Positions 31,956-42,125 of a DNA stretch of 64,000 nt are shown one piece after another (within the stretch, counting starts at the first letter, position 1; every line of letters starts with the position of its first letter). The position numbers and the translations under genes were made by a program. This DNA comes from Pseudomonas asiatica (GTDB taxonomy: Bacteria > Pseudomonadota > Gammaproteobacteria > Pseudomonadales > Pseudomonadaceae). The notes beneath the pieces are model-generated. The model was not told the DNA's origin. It saw only the letters and a program-made list of their open reading frames with translations, and ran no database searches. The stretch lies in contig NZ_BLJF01000001.1 of NCBI RefSeq assembly GCF_009932335.1, positions 2,914,001 through 2,978,000 of the forward strand, read 5' to 3'.

Positions 31956-34900
31956 TCACAAGCCGGCCTGCGTGGTCGGCCCCAGCTTGGGCGACTTCTG
32001 CAACAACCCTCGTGGCAACTGGAAACCTTTGAAAGGCTCTTGCGTAATAGGGTTGAAGGCTTTCTGCGCGTTAAGCCTGTAGCGCATCACGCCATCGCCG
32101 GTCCTGAAGCTCAGGTCCACGCTGGTCGCCGTGCGCCCATTGAGCGAGCCACGGCTGAGCAAGCGGAACATCGACCAGGGGCCACGGTACTCAAGGCTGC
32201 TGCTGTTCCCGTTCTGCCGAAGCAAGGTCAGGTTACTGCGCACCTGCTGCCCCAAGGTATTGGGCCAGACGATACCGGTGATCTGGCTCGGGCCATGGGT
32301 GTAGGGAATCAATTGGCCGTCCAGGTCCAGCAAGCTTGTACGCTGGTTGGCACTCAGGCCCAACGGCTCGATGCTGAACTGCACACTCAGGTTGCCGCGC
32401 TGATCAAAGAAGGTCTCGCGGATACGGTCTGCCCGCTCCAGCTGTTCGAGCACATCACTGCGGATCAGCGACTGCCCCTGCTGGCCGGCCTGCAGGGCTT
32501 CGAGGTTATCCCTCAGGAAGACCTTCAGGTATTGATCATGGAACTGCTGCAGCCGCCCCTTCGGCCCGAAGAAGGCCTCAAAGTCGTCCAGCGAGGCGTC
32601 GGGAGCCTTCACGACAAAGGGGTAGCGCCCTGCCAGGCGCTGCTGGAAGAAGCTGTATACCTCGGCGTCCCAGCGTCGCTCCAATTCGCGCAGGGCTTCG
32701 ACATTCAGCACCTGTGCTGCTTGATCGGCCATCTTTCTGACCTGTTGGTTGATCGGTTCCGGTAAGCCGGTGGCCACCCGCTGCAGGGTGCCGATGGGGT
32801 CTTGCCCTGTCATCGAGAATCGCTGATGCACGGCCTGCAGCGCGGCCTTGCCTCGGTCGGGGCTGTCTTGCACCGCCTTGGCATAGTCGTGCACGGCCGC
32901 GATGGCACCAAGAGTTTCATCGTAGTAGCTGGGTTTCTCACCGGTTGCCTGCAGCATGGCACTCAGCCCGGCAAAGGCCCGCTGAATGGCCCAGGCCTGT
33001 TGTTGATCAGGCCTGCCACTTGTCGGTCGCAACGCTTCGACCTCCCCGGGTGCCTCAGCGACAACGGCTGATGAAAGCGAAGTGTTGTCCCTCACTGTGT
33101 CCAGCAACCGATGCAGGGGCGCTGCTGGCCCGGTCAACTGCCCCAGGATCGCTACGCCATGATCCAGGTCGCGGAAGTCAGCCACCGAAAAGGCATTCAA
33201 GGCACGACGCCAACTGTCAATGAAATCGGCGCTGTACAAGTTACGCAGCCGTTCGCCCAGCGCCTCCCGGTCGGCATCCGAGTAATCGAGCTGGCCACGC
33301 TCTCCAAGTGCCCACTGGTCGATCATGGCCATATCTGCAAACCGCTGACTACGTGGTTCGAAGTACTCTTTGAAGCCCTTGGCGGTGAGCATTGGCGCTA
33401 TCAGGACACCCTCCCCCTGCCTGAAGCCGGGTGAGGAGTGATACACCACATCGAACGCTGGCCCCACCTGATGACGCAGGTCCAGGCCGGCATTCAACTG
33501 CTCTCCAGCCTGCTGTTTCAGGCTCGCGTACACCCGCTCTGGCAAAGGTACCTTGCGCAGGACCTGCTGCACCTCTGCAATACGCTGGCGATACTGCGGC
33601 AGATCGGTATCGGCATAGGCCAAGGCATACTGCAGGTGCCGCATGAGGTCGCCTTGCAATTGCCCCTGCCCGGGGAACTTCTGTTGCCACTGGCGGGCCA
33701 TCCAGTCCTCGACCCATTCGGGGCGGCGGCTCTGGCGGTCCTCCAGCATTCGATAAACCCGAAGCGCAGCCATCTGCTGTTCACTGCCCGGCGGCGCAGC
33801 GTCCATGGCATCGATCACACCGCTGGCCAAGGCTGGCAGGAAGCGCCTGGAGAGCAAGCTCAGGTAGGCCTCATCGACGCGAGGGCCAATGGCGCGCCCC
33901 TGATACAAGCCAAGGTCGGAAACACCTGGCCACGCGGCACGATAGTTGCCAAACACCGACACGGCATCGCGTATCTGGTCCAGCGGTTCCAGCAGGTTGC
34001 GCCCGGTGGGGTCCAGACGCTGGTCCACTTCGTGATGACTGTACTCTCTGCTCTTGGCGAGCACGTTGGCGGCCTTGGCGCCATTGATGTCAAAGTAGCG
34101 TTGCCAACTGGCGATGGCGACACTGAAGGCCAGCACGCCTACTGCAGACCCCACCCAGAGCAACCGACGTTTGCTGCGCGCTACCTTGATGTTGTCCCCG
34201 GCAAGGCCGGCCTCCTGGTAGATGACTCGCCGGAAGGCGTGCTGAATGAAGTAGACCAGCGCCTGCCCCTGCGCCTTGCCTTCACGCAGCGGAAACTCGG
34301 TCTTGTACGGCTGTGCCGCCTCACGCACGAACGCATTGAGCATGTCGCCCTGCTGCAAGACCGAAGACCAGTACACGCCACGTACCAAGGCAGGCGTGGT
34401 GAAACGGTCACTTGCGAGGGTTTCTTTCAGGAAGGCCAACAGTATCGGACGCAGCCCGATCAACTGGGCATGCAACGAAAACAAGCGAACTCGCAACGGC
34501 GCACCGGCCAATACATCGAGCCGGTCCACTACCTGTTCAAACAATTGCCTTATCAACCGATCGTAATGATCGCCATATTCATCCAGCCAGGCATCGAACG
34601 TGCCGACCGCATCCAGTTTGAAGGTGAAGCCCAGCATGTTTTCCCGCATGGCGGCAGGAAGCCCAGCGTACAGCTGGTCGAAACCGTCCAGCAGATCGAA
34701 TTTGGCCAGTACCACATACAGCGGCAGGCGCGAGCCCGACTGACTGCTCACTTCATACAGCCGCGTGCGTAGCACATGCGCCAAGGCGACACGTTGCTCA
34801 GGCGTGCCATGCAGTAGCGCAGGCAGGTCAACGACCAACAGCAAGCCATTTAGTGCTCTCTGGCTTCGGTTACGTACCAGCCAGCCCAGCATGTGTTCCC

Positions 34901-35564
34901 ACAACCTGGCCGAGGTGGCGGGTGGCGCTTTCGACGTGTCTGACTCCTCGGCTGATGAACCTGCCAACGATTCCTGACGGACGAAAGCGCCCGGCGGGTC
35001 GATGATCACCGCATCGTTACTGACCCACCAGCCTATCGGATAAGCCAGCACCTGCGCTTGCCTGCCTCGCGCTTGTGCCTTGTCGATGCGGGTCAGGGAA
35101 AAACTCTGTTCGGTACGGTCGATGAAGCTGGTCTTGCCGGCCTGTTGGTCGCCCACCACCAGATACCACGGCAGTCGGTACAAGGCACGCCTGCCACCCG
35201 CATTGTCCAGATAGCGTGCCAGCCCTTGGTCCAAGGCTTTCTCCTGTGCCTGGACGAAAGGCAACACGTTGTCCAGTTCAGCGTCCACCGCCTGCTTGCG
35301 TTCGGCCTGCAAACGGCGAAAACGCCTGCGCAGCACCACAAGCCAGCAGAGTAGCGGCACCAACACCAGCGCCAGGCTGGCCAAACCGCGATGCGCCACG
35401 CTAGCCAGCGGCTGCTGCCCGCGCCAGACCCATTGCGGGCCGAGCCACCAGATTGCAACCAGCATCAATGCGGCACCCAACCCGAGCAGCAGCGGCATGG
35501 CCAGGCCGATACGGGCCACCAGGGGCAAGCCCCAACGTTTAAGATGCTTCCACAGTTGATTCAT
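31956..35564 (-). CDS. tssM: Type VI secretion membrane protein TssM (IcmF)
   Basis: A 1202-residue inner-membrane core protein. Two N-terminal transmembrane helices (GLAMPLLLGLGAALMLVAIW and LASLALVLVPLLCWLVVL), a cytoplasmic NTPase domain with Walker A GDQQAGKTS, a third helix (LLWVGSAVGVLAFSVAIASW) and a large periplasmic domain. Full length for the family, no stops. The start at 35564 (MNQLWKHLK) is chosen for GGGAG upstream; it overlaps the tssA end by 26 bp. Together with TssL and TssJ it forms the membrane complex, but TssL is truncated here and TssJ is absent from the window. Confidence 0.95.
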   Translation of the reverse strand: MNQLWKHLKRWGLPLVARIGLAMPLLLGLGAALMLVAIWWLGPQWVWRGQQPLASVAHRGLASLALVLVPLLCWLVVLRRRFRRLQAERKQAVDAELDNVLPFVQAQEKALDQGLARYLDNAGGRRALYRLPWYLVVGDQQAGKTSFIDRTEQSFSLTRIDKAQARGRQAQVLAYPIGWWVSNDAVIIDPPGAFVRQESLAGSSAEESDTSKAPPATSARLWEHMLGWLVRNRSQRALNGLLLVVDLPALLHGTPEQRVALAHVLRTRLYEVSSQSGSRLPLYVVLAKFDLLDGFDQLYAGLPAAMRENMLGFTFKLDAVGTFDAWLDEYGDHYDRLIRQLFEQVVDRLDVLAGAPLRVRLFSLHAQLIGLRPILLAFLKETLASDRFTTPALVRGVYWSSVLQQGDMLNAFVREAAQPYKTEFPLREGKAQGQALVYFIQHAFRRVIYQEAGLAGDNIKVARSKRRLLWVGSAVGVLAFSVAIASWQRYFDINGAKAANVLAKSREYSHHEVDQRLDPTGRNLLEPLDQIRDAVSVFGNYRAAWPGVSDLGLYQGRAIGPRVDEAYLSLLSRRFLPALASGVIDAMDAAPPGSEQQMAALRVYRMLEDRQSRRPEWVEDWMARQWQQKFPGQGQLQGDLMRHLQYALAYADTDLPQYRQRIAEVQQVLRKVPLPERVYASLKQQAGEQLNAGLDLRHQVGPAFDVVYHSSPGFRQGEGVLIAPMLTAKGFKEYFEPRSQRFADMAMIDQWALGERGQLDYSDADREALGERLRNLYSADFIDSWRRALNAFSVADFRDLDHGVAILGQLTGPAAPLHRLLDTVRDNTSLSSAVVAEAPGEVEALRPTSGRPDQQQAWAIQRAFAGLSAMLQATGEKPSYYDETLGAIAAVHDYAKAVQDSPDRGKAALQAVHQRFSMTGQDPIGTLQRVATGLPEPINQQVRKMADQAAQVLNVEALRELERRWDAEVYSFFQQRLAGRYPFVVKAPDASLDDFEAFFGPKGRLQQFHDQYLKVFLRDNLEALQAGQQGQSLIRSDVLEQLERADRIRETFFDQRGNLSVQFSIEPLGLSANQRTSLLDLDGQLIPYTHGPSQITGIVWPNTLGQQVRSNLTLLRQNGNSSSLEYRGPWSMFRLLSRGSLNGRTATSVDLSFRTGDGVMRYRLNAQKAFNPITQEPFKGFQLPRGLLQKSPKLGPTTQAGL

Positions 35565-37029
35565 CCTGACTCCCGTTCCTTGTTCCAATCAGCCCTTGAT
35601 GGACCGTGCACGCGTACTGCTGAAGGCGTTGAAACACCGCAGGCTCCCAGGCGCTGGCGGTGGTTTCCTGCATCGTTCGGGCAACGCCTGCGCACAAGTC
35701 CTGGGCCAACCAGGACACGCCCCGAGCAGCCAGCAGATCAGCCGCGATCACCGTGATATGGCAGCGCTCACGCAGGCTGCGGAAGTCCGCCTGCATGCCC
35801 TGCAGCCTGAGCAACACCGCTTCCACGCCGCTGGTTTCCAGTTGGCAGGCCAACTCCTCTCGCAACGTGGCGAATTCCTGAGAGGCTGCGTCCGAATCGG
35901 ATTGCCCTTGCGCCCCCCTGAGCCACGCCAGACATTGGTCATCGACAAATACCTTGCCGTCGCTGAAGCACAACTGCTGCAGCGCGGGCATGCGCTGCAC
36001 AAACCGCGCGGTCGCAGCGCGAATGGCCTCAGCCACCTCGCCCATCGCCAGCCGCGTGGCAGCGCTCGCTGCCAGAAAGCTGCCGCGAATCCAGTAGGGG
36101 CAAGCCGTCACGCTCTTTTCGATCCGCTGCAGCAGGGCCGCGTCGATTGCAGTAGCGGCAATGGCATCTTCATAGTCCCCGGCAATGTCCTGCGGCACCG
36201 CCATCAGCTCCGTGCGGTTGCCCTGCCTGGTTTGAGGCGGCGTCTGGATGTGCGCCCACAAGCCGAACCGACGCAACTGGTAGCCAGCAGGATCGTAAGG
36301 GTCCTGTTGATTGATCAGCTCGGCCATGGTCAGCATGGCCCTTCGTGATTCGCGCTCGTTGCCCAACGACACACGGGGCGTCGGCGTGGCAATGACCTCG
36401 GCCAGTGGCGCAGACTTGATGCCCTTTGCAGGGGGCTTGTCCGTGGTGGGCTCGGCAAGGCCGTTTGAAAGTTCCGTGTGCTTGCGTAGCAGGCGCTCCA
36501 GTTCGCCAAGGGCCGCTTCATCGAGCTGCGCTGCTTCCCGCTGCTGTTGCAGGCGTTGCAGCGCGCCCTGAGCCGCCGCGGCGTGCGCGGGGCTGAACGT
36601 GAAGCGGTCCAGGCGCGGCAACGCCACGAGCAAACGGTTGAGCATCATGCCAACCAGCTTGCGCTTGCCGAGGAACCCTTTGGGGCCCGGTTTCGGGTAT
36701 GCGCTTTCCCAATAGGCTTCGACCATGCCGGCCAGCAGTGCGAGGGTCAAACCCCAGCGCTCCCAGCATTGGCTGCGCAGCCAAGCGACACCCAGGTGCG
36801 CGACAATGCGCAGGTGCTTGCACTCCTGGCCCAGGTACTGGCGGGACGCTTCTTCGATATAGGCCCAGTCGATGGAAGGCTCCTGCAGCCCACCCAGCTT
36901 GACCATTTCCTGGTCAATGGCCTGGTAGGTTTCGTTCTCCACATCGAACAGGCCGGCACGGTTCTGCGCGTCGATGGGGGCAAGCAACCGGGCAATTTCC
37001 TGTGCGGTGACCTCTGCTACCAGCGACAT
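35539..37029 (-). CDS. tssA: Type VI secretion protein TssA
   Basis: A 496-residue protein with the ImpA N-terminal domain (ARLLAPIDAQNRAGLFDVEN; WGLTLALLAGMVEAYWESAY, PKPGPKGFLGKRKLVGMMLN), a linker rich in Ala/Pro and a C-terminal VasJ-like part. TssA caps baseplate and sheath during assembly. Overlaps tagO upstream by 13 bp and tssM downstream, so all three are one operon. Confidence 0.92.
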   Translation of the reverse strand: MSLVAEVTAQEIARLLAPIDAQNRAGLFDVENETYQAIDQEMVKLGGLQEPSIDWAYIEEASRQYLGQECKHLRIVAHLGVAWLRSQCWERWGLTLALLAGMVEAYWESAYPKPGPKGFLGKRKLVGMMLNRLLVALPRLDRFTFSPAHAAAAQGALQRLQQQREAAQLDEAALGELERLLRKHTELSNGLAEPTTDKPPAKGIKSAPLAEVIATPTPRVSLGNERESRRAMLTMAELINQQDPYDPAGYQLRRFGLWAHIQTPPQTRQGNRTELMAVPQDIAGDYEDAIAATAIDAALLQRIEKSVTACPYWIRGSFLAASAATRLAMGEVAEAIRAATARFVQRMPALQQLCFSDGKVFVDDQCLAWLRGAQGQSDSDAASQEFATLREELACQLETSGVEAVLLRLQGMQADFRSLRERCHITVIAADLLAARGVSWLAQDLCAGVARTMQETTASAWEPAVFQRLQQYACTVHQGLIGTRNGSQDESTVEAS

Positions 37030-37664
37030 GCCTTGCGCGCCTCATCGATGAGTGGGTCCAGCCCCTGAGCGTCGAAAACCAGCCCATCAACGGCTGGGTT
37101 GTCGCTCTCGACCTGAATGCGATGGGCCCCGATCAGTGGCTTGATCTGCTCGATGCCCGGCAAGCCCCTGCCAGCGTCAAGCACCTGGCCGTTCTCCGTC
37201 ACCTGCCAGGGTGTAGCGAGGGTGGAGCCACGCTCCCCCTGCAATCGCACCATCACCCGGCCGGCATCGACGGGTTGTGCGGTAACCAGTTGCAACCTGG
37301 AAATGTTCTGCACACAACTGATCACCAGGTAGGGGTGCGGTGCGACCGAAGCGATTGCGGGCGCCGAGATCATCAGCCCGTCATCCCCTTTTTCGAGGCG
37401 AAACGTCAGCTCCTCCGGCGACCGCCCCGCCTCATGGGTCATCACACGACGCAGCGTGGGCGAATCCTGCTCCGGCGCGGACCATTGCAGTTTCGTCACA
37501 TGTGCCGGGGTGCCAGCGGCCTGATCGAAACAAGCCAAGCGCTCGACGTTGGAGACGATCTGCGGGCAGTCCCTGGTCTGGCTTGCCAAACTTGGCGCCA
37601 GGGAGAGCAACATCGAAAGGCCAACGCCATATGCATAGCGAAGAATCATATTGGCTTTACTCAC
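37017..37664 (-). CDS. tagO: T6SS-associated protein TagO (VasI type)
   Basis: A 215-residue exported protein: signal peptide (YGVGLSMLLSLAPSLASQ), then CPQIVSNVERLACFDQAAG, the mark of the VasI/TagO family, and VISCVQNISRLQLVTAQP. The role is accessory and poorly defined. First gene of tagO-tssA-tssM, divergent from tssBC. Confidence 0.88.
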   Translation of the reverse strand: MSKANMILRYAYGVGLSMLLSLAPSLASQTRDCPQIVSNVERLACFDQAAGTPAHVTKLQWSAPEQDSPTLRRVMTHEAGRSPEELTFRLEKGDDGLMISAPAIASVAPHPYLVISCVQNISRLQLVTAQPVDAGRVMVRLQGERGSTLATPWQVTENGQVLDAGRGLPGIEQIKPLIGAHRIQVESDNPAVDGLVFDAQGLDPLIDEARKACRW

Positions 37665-37949
37665 TCGTAAAATATTGCAACAGTGCCACCCGACTGGCCA
37701 GTCACGGTTTAATAGCAGTCATCCACACAACTACCGAATAGTGGAGCACCGAAACGAAACAAAGGCTAGTACAGAAAAAATCATATTCACAACCAAATAT
37801 TTCCTTACACTTTCACACTCGACGCACAATATTTTTTCGGTGCATGGTTTTTTACACGCACATAGCGAGACTCCAATTACGTTTAAATTTAAACATAACT
37901 TTGTAGGACGCTTCCTACATATATCCAAACTTCACGAAGGCTGACATCC
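37665..37949. promoter_or_regulatory. AT-rich divergent T6SS promoter region
   Basis: A 285-bp spacer much richer in A/T than its neighbours. It contains the perfect 14-bp palindrome GTTTAAATTTAAAC (37881-37894) and the hairpin GTAGGA-CGCT-TCCTAC (37903-37918) just before tssB. Promoters were not assigned; such AT-rich spacers are typical targets of the H-NS-like MvaT proteins. Confidence 0.55.
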
Positions 37950-38453
37950 ATGAATAAAAGCTCAGGCTCCGTTGCACCCAAAGAACGCATAAACATCAAG
38001 TACGTACCGGCCACCGACGGCGAACAAGCCGAGGTAGAGCTGCCGCACAAGATGTTGGTACTAGGCGATTTCGGCCTGGATGATGCCCGCGCGCTGGAAG
38101 ACCGTTCGATCATGCGAATCGACAAACACAGTTTCAACAATGTGTTGAACGACGCCGATGTCAGCCTCGCCATGTCCGTGCCATCCATGCTCAGCACTGC
38201 CCCCGACGCAGAGCTGGCGGTCAACCTGCAGTTCAAGTCCATCAACGATTTCGGGCCAGACAGCATCGCCCGCCAGGTACCGGAGCTGAACAAGCTGCTG
38301 GAGCTTCGCGAGGCATTGGTCGCGCTGAAAGGCCCACTGGGCAACGTGCCCACGTTCCGCAAGCAACTGCAGCACCTGCTGAATAACGAACAGGCACGCA
38401 AACAACTGGCTGAAGAACTTGACCTGGTGCTCGAGGCGCCAAAAGAAGACTGA
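37950..38453 (+). CDS. tssB: Type VI secretion sheath small subunit TssB (VipA)
   Basis: A 167-residue sheath protein: RINIKYVPATDGEQAEVELP, KMLVLGDFG, and AVNLQFKSINDFGPDSIARQ with VPELNKLLELREAL, all standard TssB. AAGG lies 9 nt before the ATG. Co-transcribed with tssC. Confidence 0.95.
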   Translation: MNKSSGSVAPKERINIKYVPATDGEQAEVELPHKMLVLGDFGLDDARALEDRSIMRIDKHSFNNVLNDADVSLAMSVPSMLSTAPDAELAVNLQFKSINDFGPDSIARQVPELNKLLELREALVALKGPLGNVPTFRKQLQHLLNNEQARKQLAEELDLVLEAPKED

Positions 38454-38470
38454 GACAATGGAGCGTCCCC

Positions 38471-39961
38471 ATGCCAAAGCAAAACAGCACGACCGTCGCG
38501 GTTGAAACAACAACCGAACCACTGAGCAACGCCACCCTGCTCGACCAGATCATGGCAGAAACCAAGTTGGCACCTACTCAAGAGGGCTATCAAGTCGCTC
38601 GCCAGGGTGTATCTGCTTTTATTGCCGAGATCCTTAAAAGCCATGACCCTGATCAACTCATCAACAAACATCGTGTCGACCAGATGATCGCTGAACTGGA
38701 TCGAGTGCTCAGCAAGCAGATGGATGCCATCCTGCATCAACCCAAGTTTCAGCAACTTGAATCCGCGTGGCGCAGCCTCAAACTTTTGGTCGACCGAACC
38801 GACTTTCGTGAGAACATCAAGCTTGAAGTCTTGCATGTCAGCAAAGATGACTTGCTCGATGACTTCGAGAATGCCGCCGACATCACTTGCAGCGGCATAT
38901 ACAAGCATGTTTACACCGCAGGTTATGGCCAATTTGGTGGTGAACCCGTTGCTGCGATGGTTGGCAACTACAGCTTCGGCCCCTCTTCTCCCGATATAAA
39001 ACTGCTGAGTTACATGGCCTCGGTCGGTGCCATGGCACACGCACCTTTTCTCGCGGCGCCCTCTCCTGAGTTCTTCAATCTGAGCAGCTTTGAAGAACTG
39101 CCCAATCTGAAGGAGATCAAGGACATTTTCGCCGGCCCCCGGCATGCCAAGTGGCGTGCGTTCCGCGAAAGCGAGGATGCCCGTCATACCGGGCTGACCG
39201 GGCCGCGATTCATGCTCCGCTCTGCCTATCACCCGCAAGAAAACCCGGTCCAGAGCTTCACCTACGACGAGGACATCGCCGGGCAGCACGACAACTATCT
39301 GTGGGGCAACTCCGCCTTCCTGCTGGCCAGCTGCATCAATGACAGCTTTGCCCGCTACCGCTGGTGCCCGAACATCATCGGCCCGCAGTCGGGTGGTGCC
39401 GTCGAGGACCTGCCGGTGCACCTGTACGAGTCACTGGGTCAGCTGCAGGCCAAGATTCCGACCGAAGTCCTGATCTCCGACCGCAAGGAGTTCGAGCTGG
39501 CCGAAGAGGGCTTCATCGCCCTGACCATGCGCAAGGACAGCGACAACGCCGCGTTCTTCTCGGCCAACTCGGTACAGAAGCCGAAGAACTTCCCCAAGAC
39601 CCCGGAAGGCCTGCAAGCGCAAACCAACTACAAGCTCGGCACCCAGCTGCCCTACCTGTTCATCGTCAACCGGCTGGCCCACTACATCAAGGTGCTGCAG
39701 CGCGAACAGATCGGTAGCTGGAAAGAGCGCAAGGACCTTGAGTCCGAACTGAACAAATGGATCAGGCAGTACGTGGCCGACCAGGAGAACCCGTCAGCCG
39801 ATGTGCGCAGCCGCCGCCCGTTGCGTGCTGCAAGGGTCGAGGTGTCGGACGTTGCCGGTGACCCGGGTTGGTATCAGGTCTCGCTCGCCGTGCGCCCGCA
39901 CTTCAAGTACATGGGGGCGAATTTCGAGATCTCCCTGGTCGGCCGGCTTGATACCCAATGA
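38471..39961 (+). CDS. tssC: Type VI secretion sheath large subunit TssC (VipB)
   Basis: A 496-residue sheath protein of normal length: LDRVLSKQMDAILHQPKFQQ, LESAWRSLKLLVDRT, KEIKDIFAGPRHAKWRAFRE, and C-terminal VSLAVRPHFKYMGANFEISL. Intact. Its TGA overlaps the start of the fused frame that follows (ATGA at 39958-39961), as tssC-tssE overlaps do elsewhere. Confidence 0.96.
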   Translation: MPKQNSTTVAVETTTEPLSNATLLDQIMAETKLAPTQEGYQVARQGVSAFIAEILKSHDPDQLINKHRVDQMIAELDRVLSKQMDAILHQPKFQQLESAWRSLKLLVDRTDFRENIKLEVLHVSKDDLLDDFENAADITCSGIYKHVYTAGYGQFGGEPVAAMVGNYSFGPSSPDIKLLSYMASVGAMAHAPFLAAPSPEFFNLSSFEELPNLKEIKDIFAGPRHAKWRAFRESEDARHTGLTGPRFMLRSAYHPQENPVQSFTYDEDIAGQHDNYLWGNSAFLLASCINDSFARYRWCPNIIGPQSGGAVEDLPVHLYESLGQLQAKIPTEVLISDRKEFELAEEGFIALTMRKDSDNAAFFSANSVQKPKNFPKTPEGLQAQTNYKLGTQLPYLFIVNRLAHYIKVLQREQIGSWKERKDLESELNKWIRQYVADQENPSADVRSRRPLRAARVEVSDVAGDPGWYQVSLAVRPHFKYMGANFEISLVGRLDTQ

Positions 39962-40182
39962 GTGGATTTTTCGACCGTTTGGTGACGGATCCGGGGATTC
40001 CACTGGTGCCGCTGCCCGTGGCACCTCGGGATCTGCCCTTCCATGCAGGCTTCACCTACTTCGAGCTGGACCGTCGTTCCCCGGCTTGGGCGGGCATGGA
40101 GGCATCCAGTGGCTTCGGTATCCACGTCGCGGGGGAGTTCCCGGGGCTGGAACTGCAGTTCTGGGCGATCAGGAGCGAATGA
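39958..40182 (+). pseudogene. Deletion fusion: tssE start joined to tssK tail
   Basis: A 74-residue frame. The first dozen residues (MSGFFDRLVTDP) look like the opening of TssE, as expected after tssC. From GIPLVPLPVAPRDLPFHAGF through FYELD-type and HVAGEFPGLELQFWAIR it is the C-terminal end of TssK. Everything between (most of tssE, tssF, tssG, most of tssK, and any tssH/tssJ) is gone, with the reading frame kept across the join at about 39993. It encodes neither a working baseplate wedge nor TssK. Confidence 0.82.
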
Positions 40183-40183
40183 A

Positions 40184-41068
40184 ATGAAACAAGAAAACAG
40201 CCCCCCAACTGATGCCGAACAGGTCGAAAGCGAGCAACTGCACGCGATGCTCGAGGCGTCATTGTCCAACGACTCACCCGCACCAACAGCGGCTGATGGC
40301 CCTGAGCGAACGCCAAAGGCAGAGCCGGTGTATGAAGGCTACCCGGCAGACCCAGACTTCCAGCTACGTGGCGGCTACGACAACCTGATGCTGGATGCCG
40401 CCGCCCCTCTATTCGGCCTGGTGATACGCCTGCGTACCCTAGATGCCTTGCCCAACATCAAGGACGTGCATCAGCAAGTGCGTAACCAGATCGAAAACGT
40501 GCGGGAAGAGATGCGCCAGCACGGCTACGAGCCCGCTCAGTTGCTGGCGTACTCATACGGTCTTTGCCTTTTCATCGATGAAGCTGTCATGGACAGGCCT
40601 TGGGGTAAAACCAGCTGCTGGAGCCAGGAACCCCTGCTCAGCATTTTCCACGACGAAACTTGGGGTGGAGAGAAAGTCTTCACCGTACTGTCGCGCCTCA
40701 TGCAGGAACCCATACGTTATCAGGACGTGCTGGAGTTCATGTACTTCGCGCTGTGCCTTGGTTTGAAAGGCAAGTACGCCATCGCCCCGAAGGGCGAAGA
40801 ATCCCTCAACGCACTGATACACCAACTCCACGGGATTATCCGAGAACTGCGCGGCCCGACTCCGGAGACCGTCTGCGACCCATACACCAACGTCGCCCCA
40901 AGCAACTTCCGCATGAACCGGCAATGGCCGTGGTGGAGTCCGTTGGTCATTTCCGCCCTTCCGGGTTGTATTGATACTGTGTGCTCCGGCCCAGTGGGTC
41001 CTGCTCCCACAGCAAATTGCCATGAGCATCGTAGCCGTAGCGCCGGGTACGTCCTGCTCCGTCTGTGA
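40184..41068 (+). pseudogene. tssL: Truncated tssL (DotU/IcmH), run on into reversed rhs DNA
   Basis: Up to about residue 258 this is TssL: NLMLDAAAPLFGLVIRLRTL, AYSYGLCLFIDEAVMDRPWG, IFHDETWGGEKVFTVLSRLM, FMYFALCLGLKGKYAI, then RQWPWWSPLVISALP where the anchor helix should begin. After about 40960 the frame continues into DNA that is antisense to rhs (CIDTVCSGPVGPAPT). The membrane anchor is therefore lost. AGGAGC precedes the ATG at 40184. Confidence 0.87.
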
Positions 41069-42125
41069 CCTGAACGGGCAAAGCCCAGTGGCGCAGATAG
41101 CTTATGCGTTCGCTTCGCCCAAGCGGGTCACGTGTCTCGATCAGACGCCCGATATCGTCATAGCTGTATCCCCACTCGCCGCCCTGCGGATCAGTTCGTT
41201 TGACCAACTGGCCGGCGACGATCTCTGCTTGCCAGCAGTTCCCAAGTGCATCGACATGCTTGTAAACGTCGTACAGCGGGCCCCAGAAATAGCGGTCTAT
41301 ACGTCCCAGTCCGTCTGTTACGAGGGTTTCGCCTTCTTCGAGGTTGTACTCGAACTTGTACTCCTCCCCATCGCTACCCCAGTGACGAACCACCCGCCAT
41401 TCGTGGTCAGGTTGCGGCTCAAGCAAAGGCGGCAGGCGATAGGGTGTTCCGTCCGCCCGTCTTGGTGTAGGACGTTTTTCAGGAATGGTGTAGCGTGCCC
41501 ATTCGTACTCGCGGACGGCGCCGCTGGCCAGTTGGTGACGCTTCAGATAGCCCTCTTCGGTATAACCGAAGTTACGCACCACCTGGCCCGTTGCATCCAG
41601 AACTTCTTGCAACTGCCCACTGTCGGTATAGCCGTAGCTGACCAGCAGCTCGTTCCGCTCGATAGCGGGCTCACCGTTATTTGACAGGAAGAGCCGCGAC
41701 ACCTTGCATACACGCCTTGTATGCGCAGCATCATAGTGAAGCTGGACAACCGTCTGGCCGTACTTGTCATAGAGTGCTTGAAGGCGACCTTGTTTGTCGT
41801 AAAGCACATCTATGTAATTGAGATTGCGGTCGCTCAGCCTGATTAGTCTTGAACGACTGGGCTCGTGCGGGTCGACATCAAAAACCTTGTAGCGCCCCTC
41901 ATGAATGTCCTCGACAACTGTTTGGCCATCCTCCAACTGGAAGAAAGCCAAGCCGTCCACAACACTGACAAAGGCATCGCCGGCGCGCAGGCGCCCGAGT
42001 TCCAGGCGATTGCCTTCTTCATCGACGTAAATCCACAACTCGCCGCCTTCAGGATGCGGGACGCGGACCAGTTCAACTTCATAAGGAACACTCCAGCCCT
42101 TTGGCGACATTGCAGCTGATGACAT
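40947..42125 (-). pseudogene. rhs core fragment, reversed relative to the rhs tail
   Basis: A 392-residue Rhs frame on the minus strand. It opens with SPKGWSVPYEVELVRVPHPE, the middle of the DUF6531/Rhs N-terminal region, then YD repeats (VTDGAGRTRRYGYDAHGN) and ends at TQYQYNPEGRK. The PAAR/N-terminal part and the later core are missing. Its 3' end meets truncated tssL and its 5' end meets the plus-strand rhs tail, so inverting this 1.17-kb block would place both rhs parts in one direction. A second, separate rhs copy is the alternative explanation. Confidence 0.82.

Noticed and set aside
37665..37949. A sigma-54 promoter for the T6SS genes
   Set aside because: No GG-N10-GC element of acceptable quality was found in the spacer on either strand.
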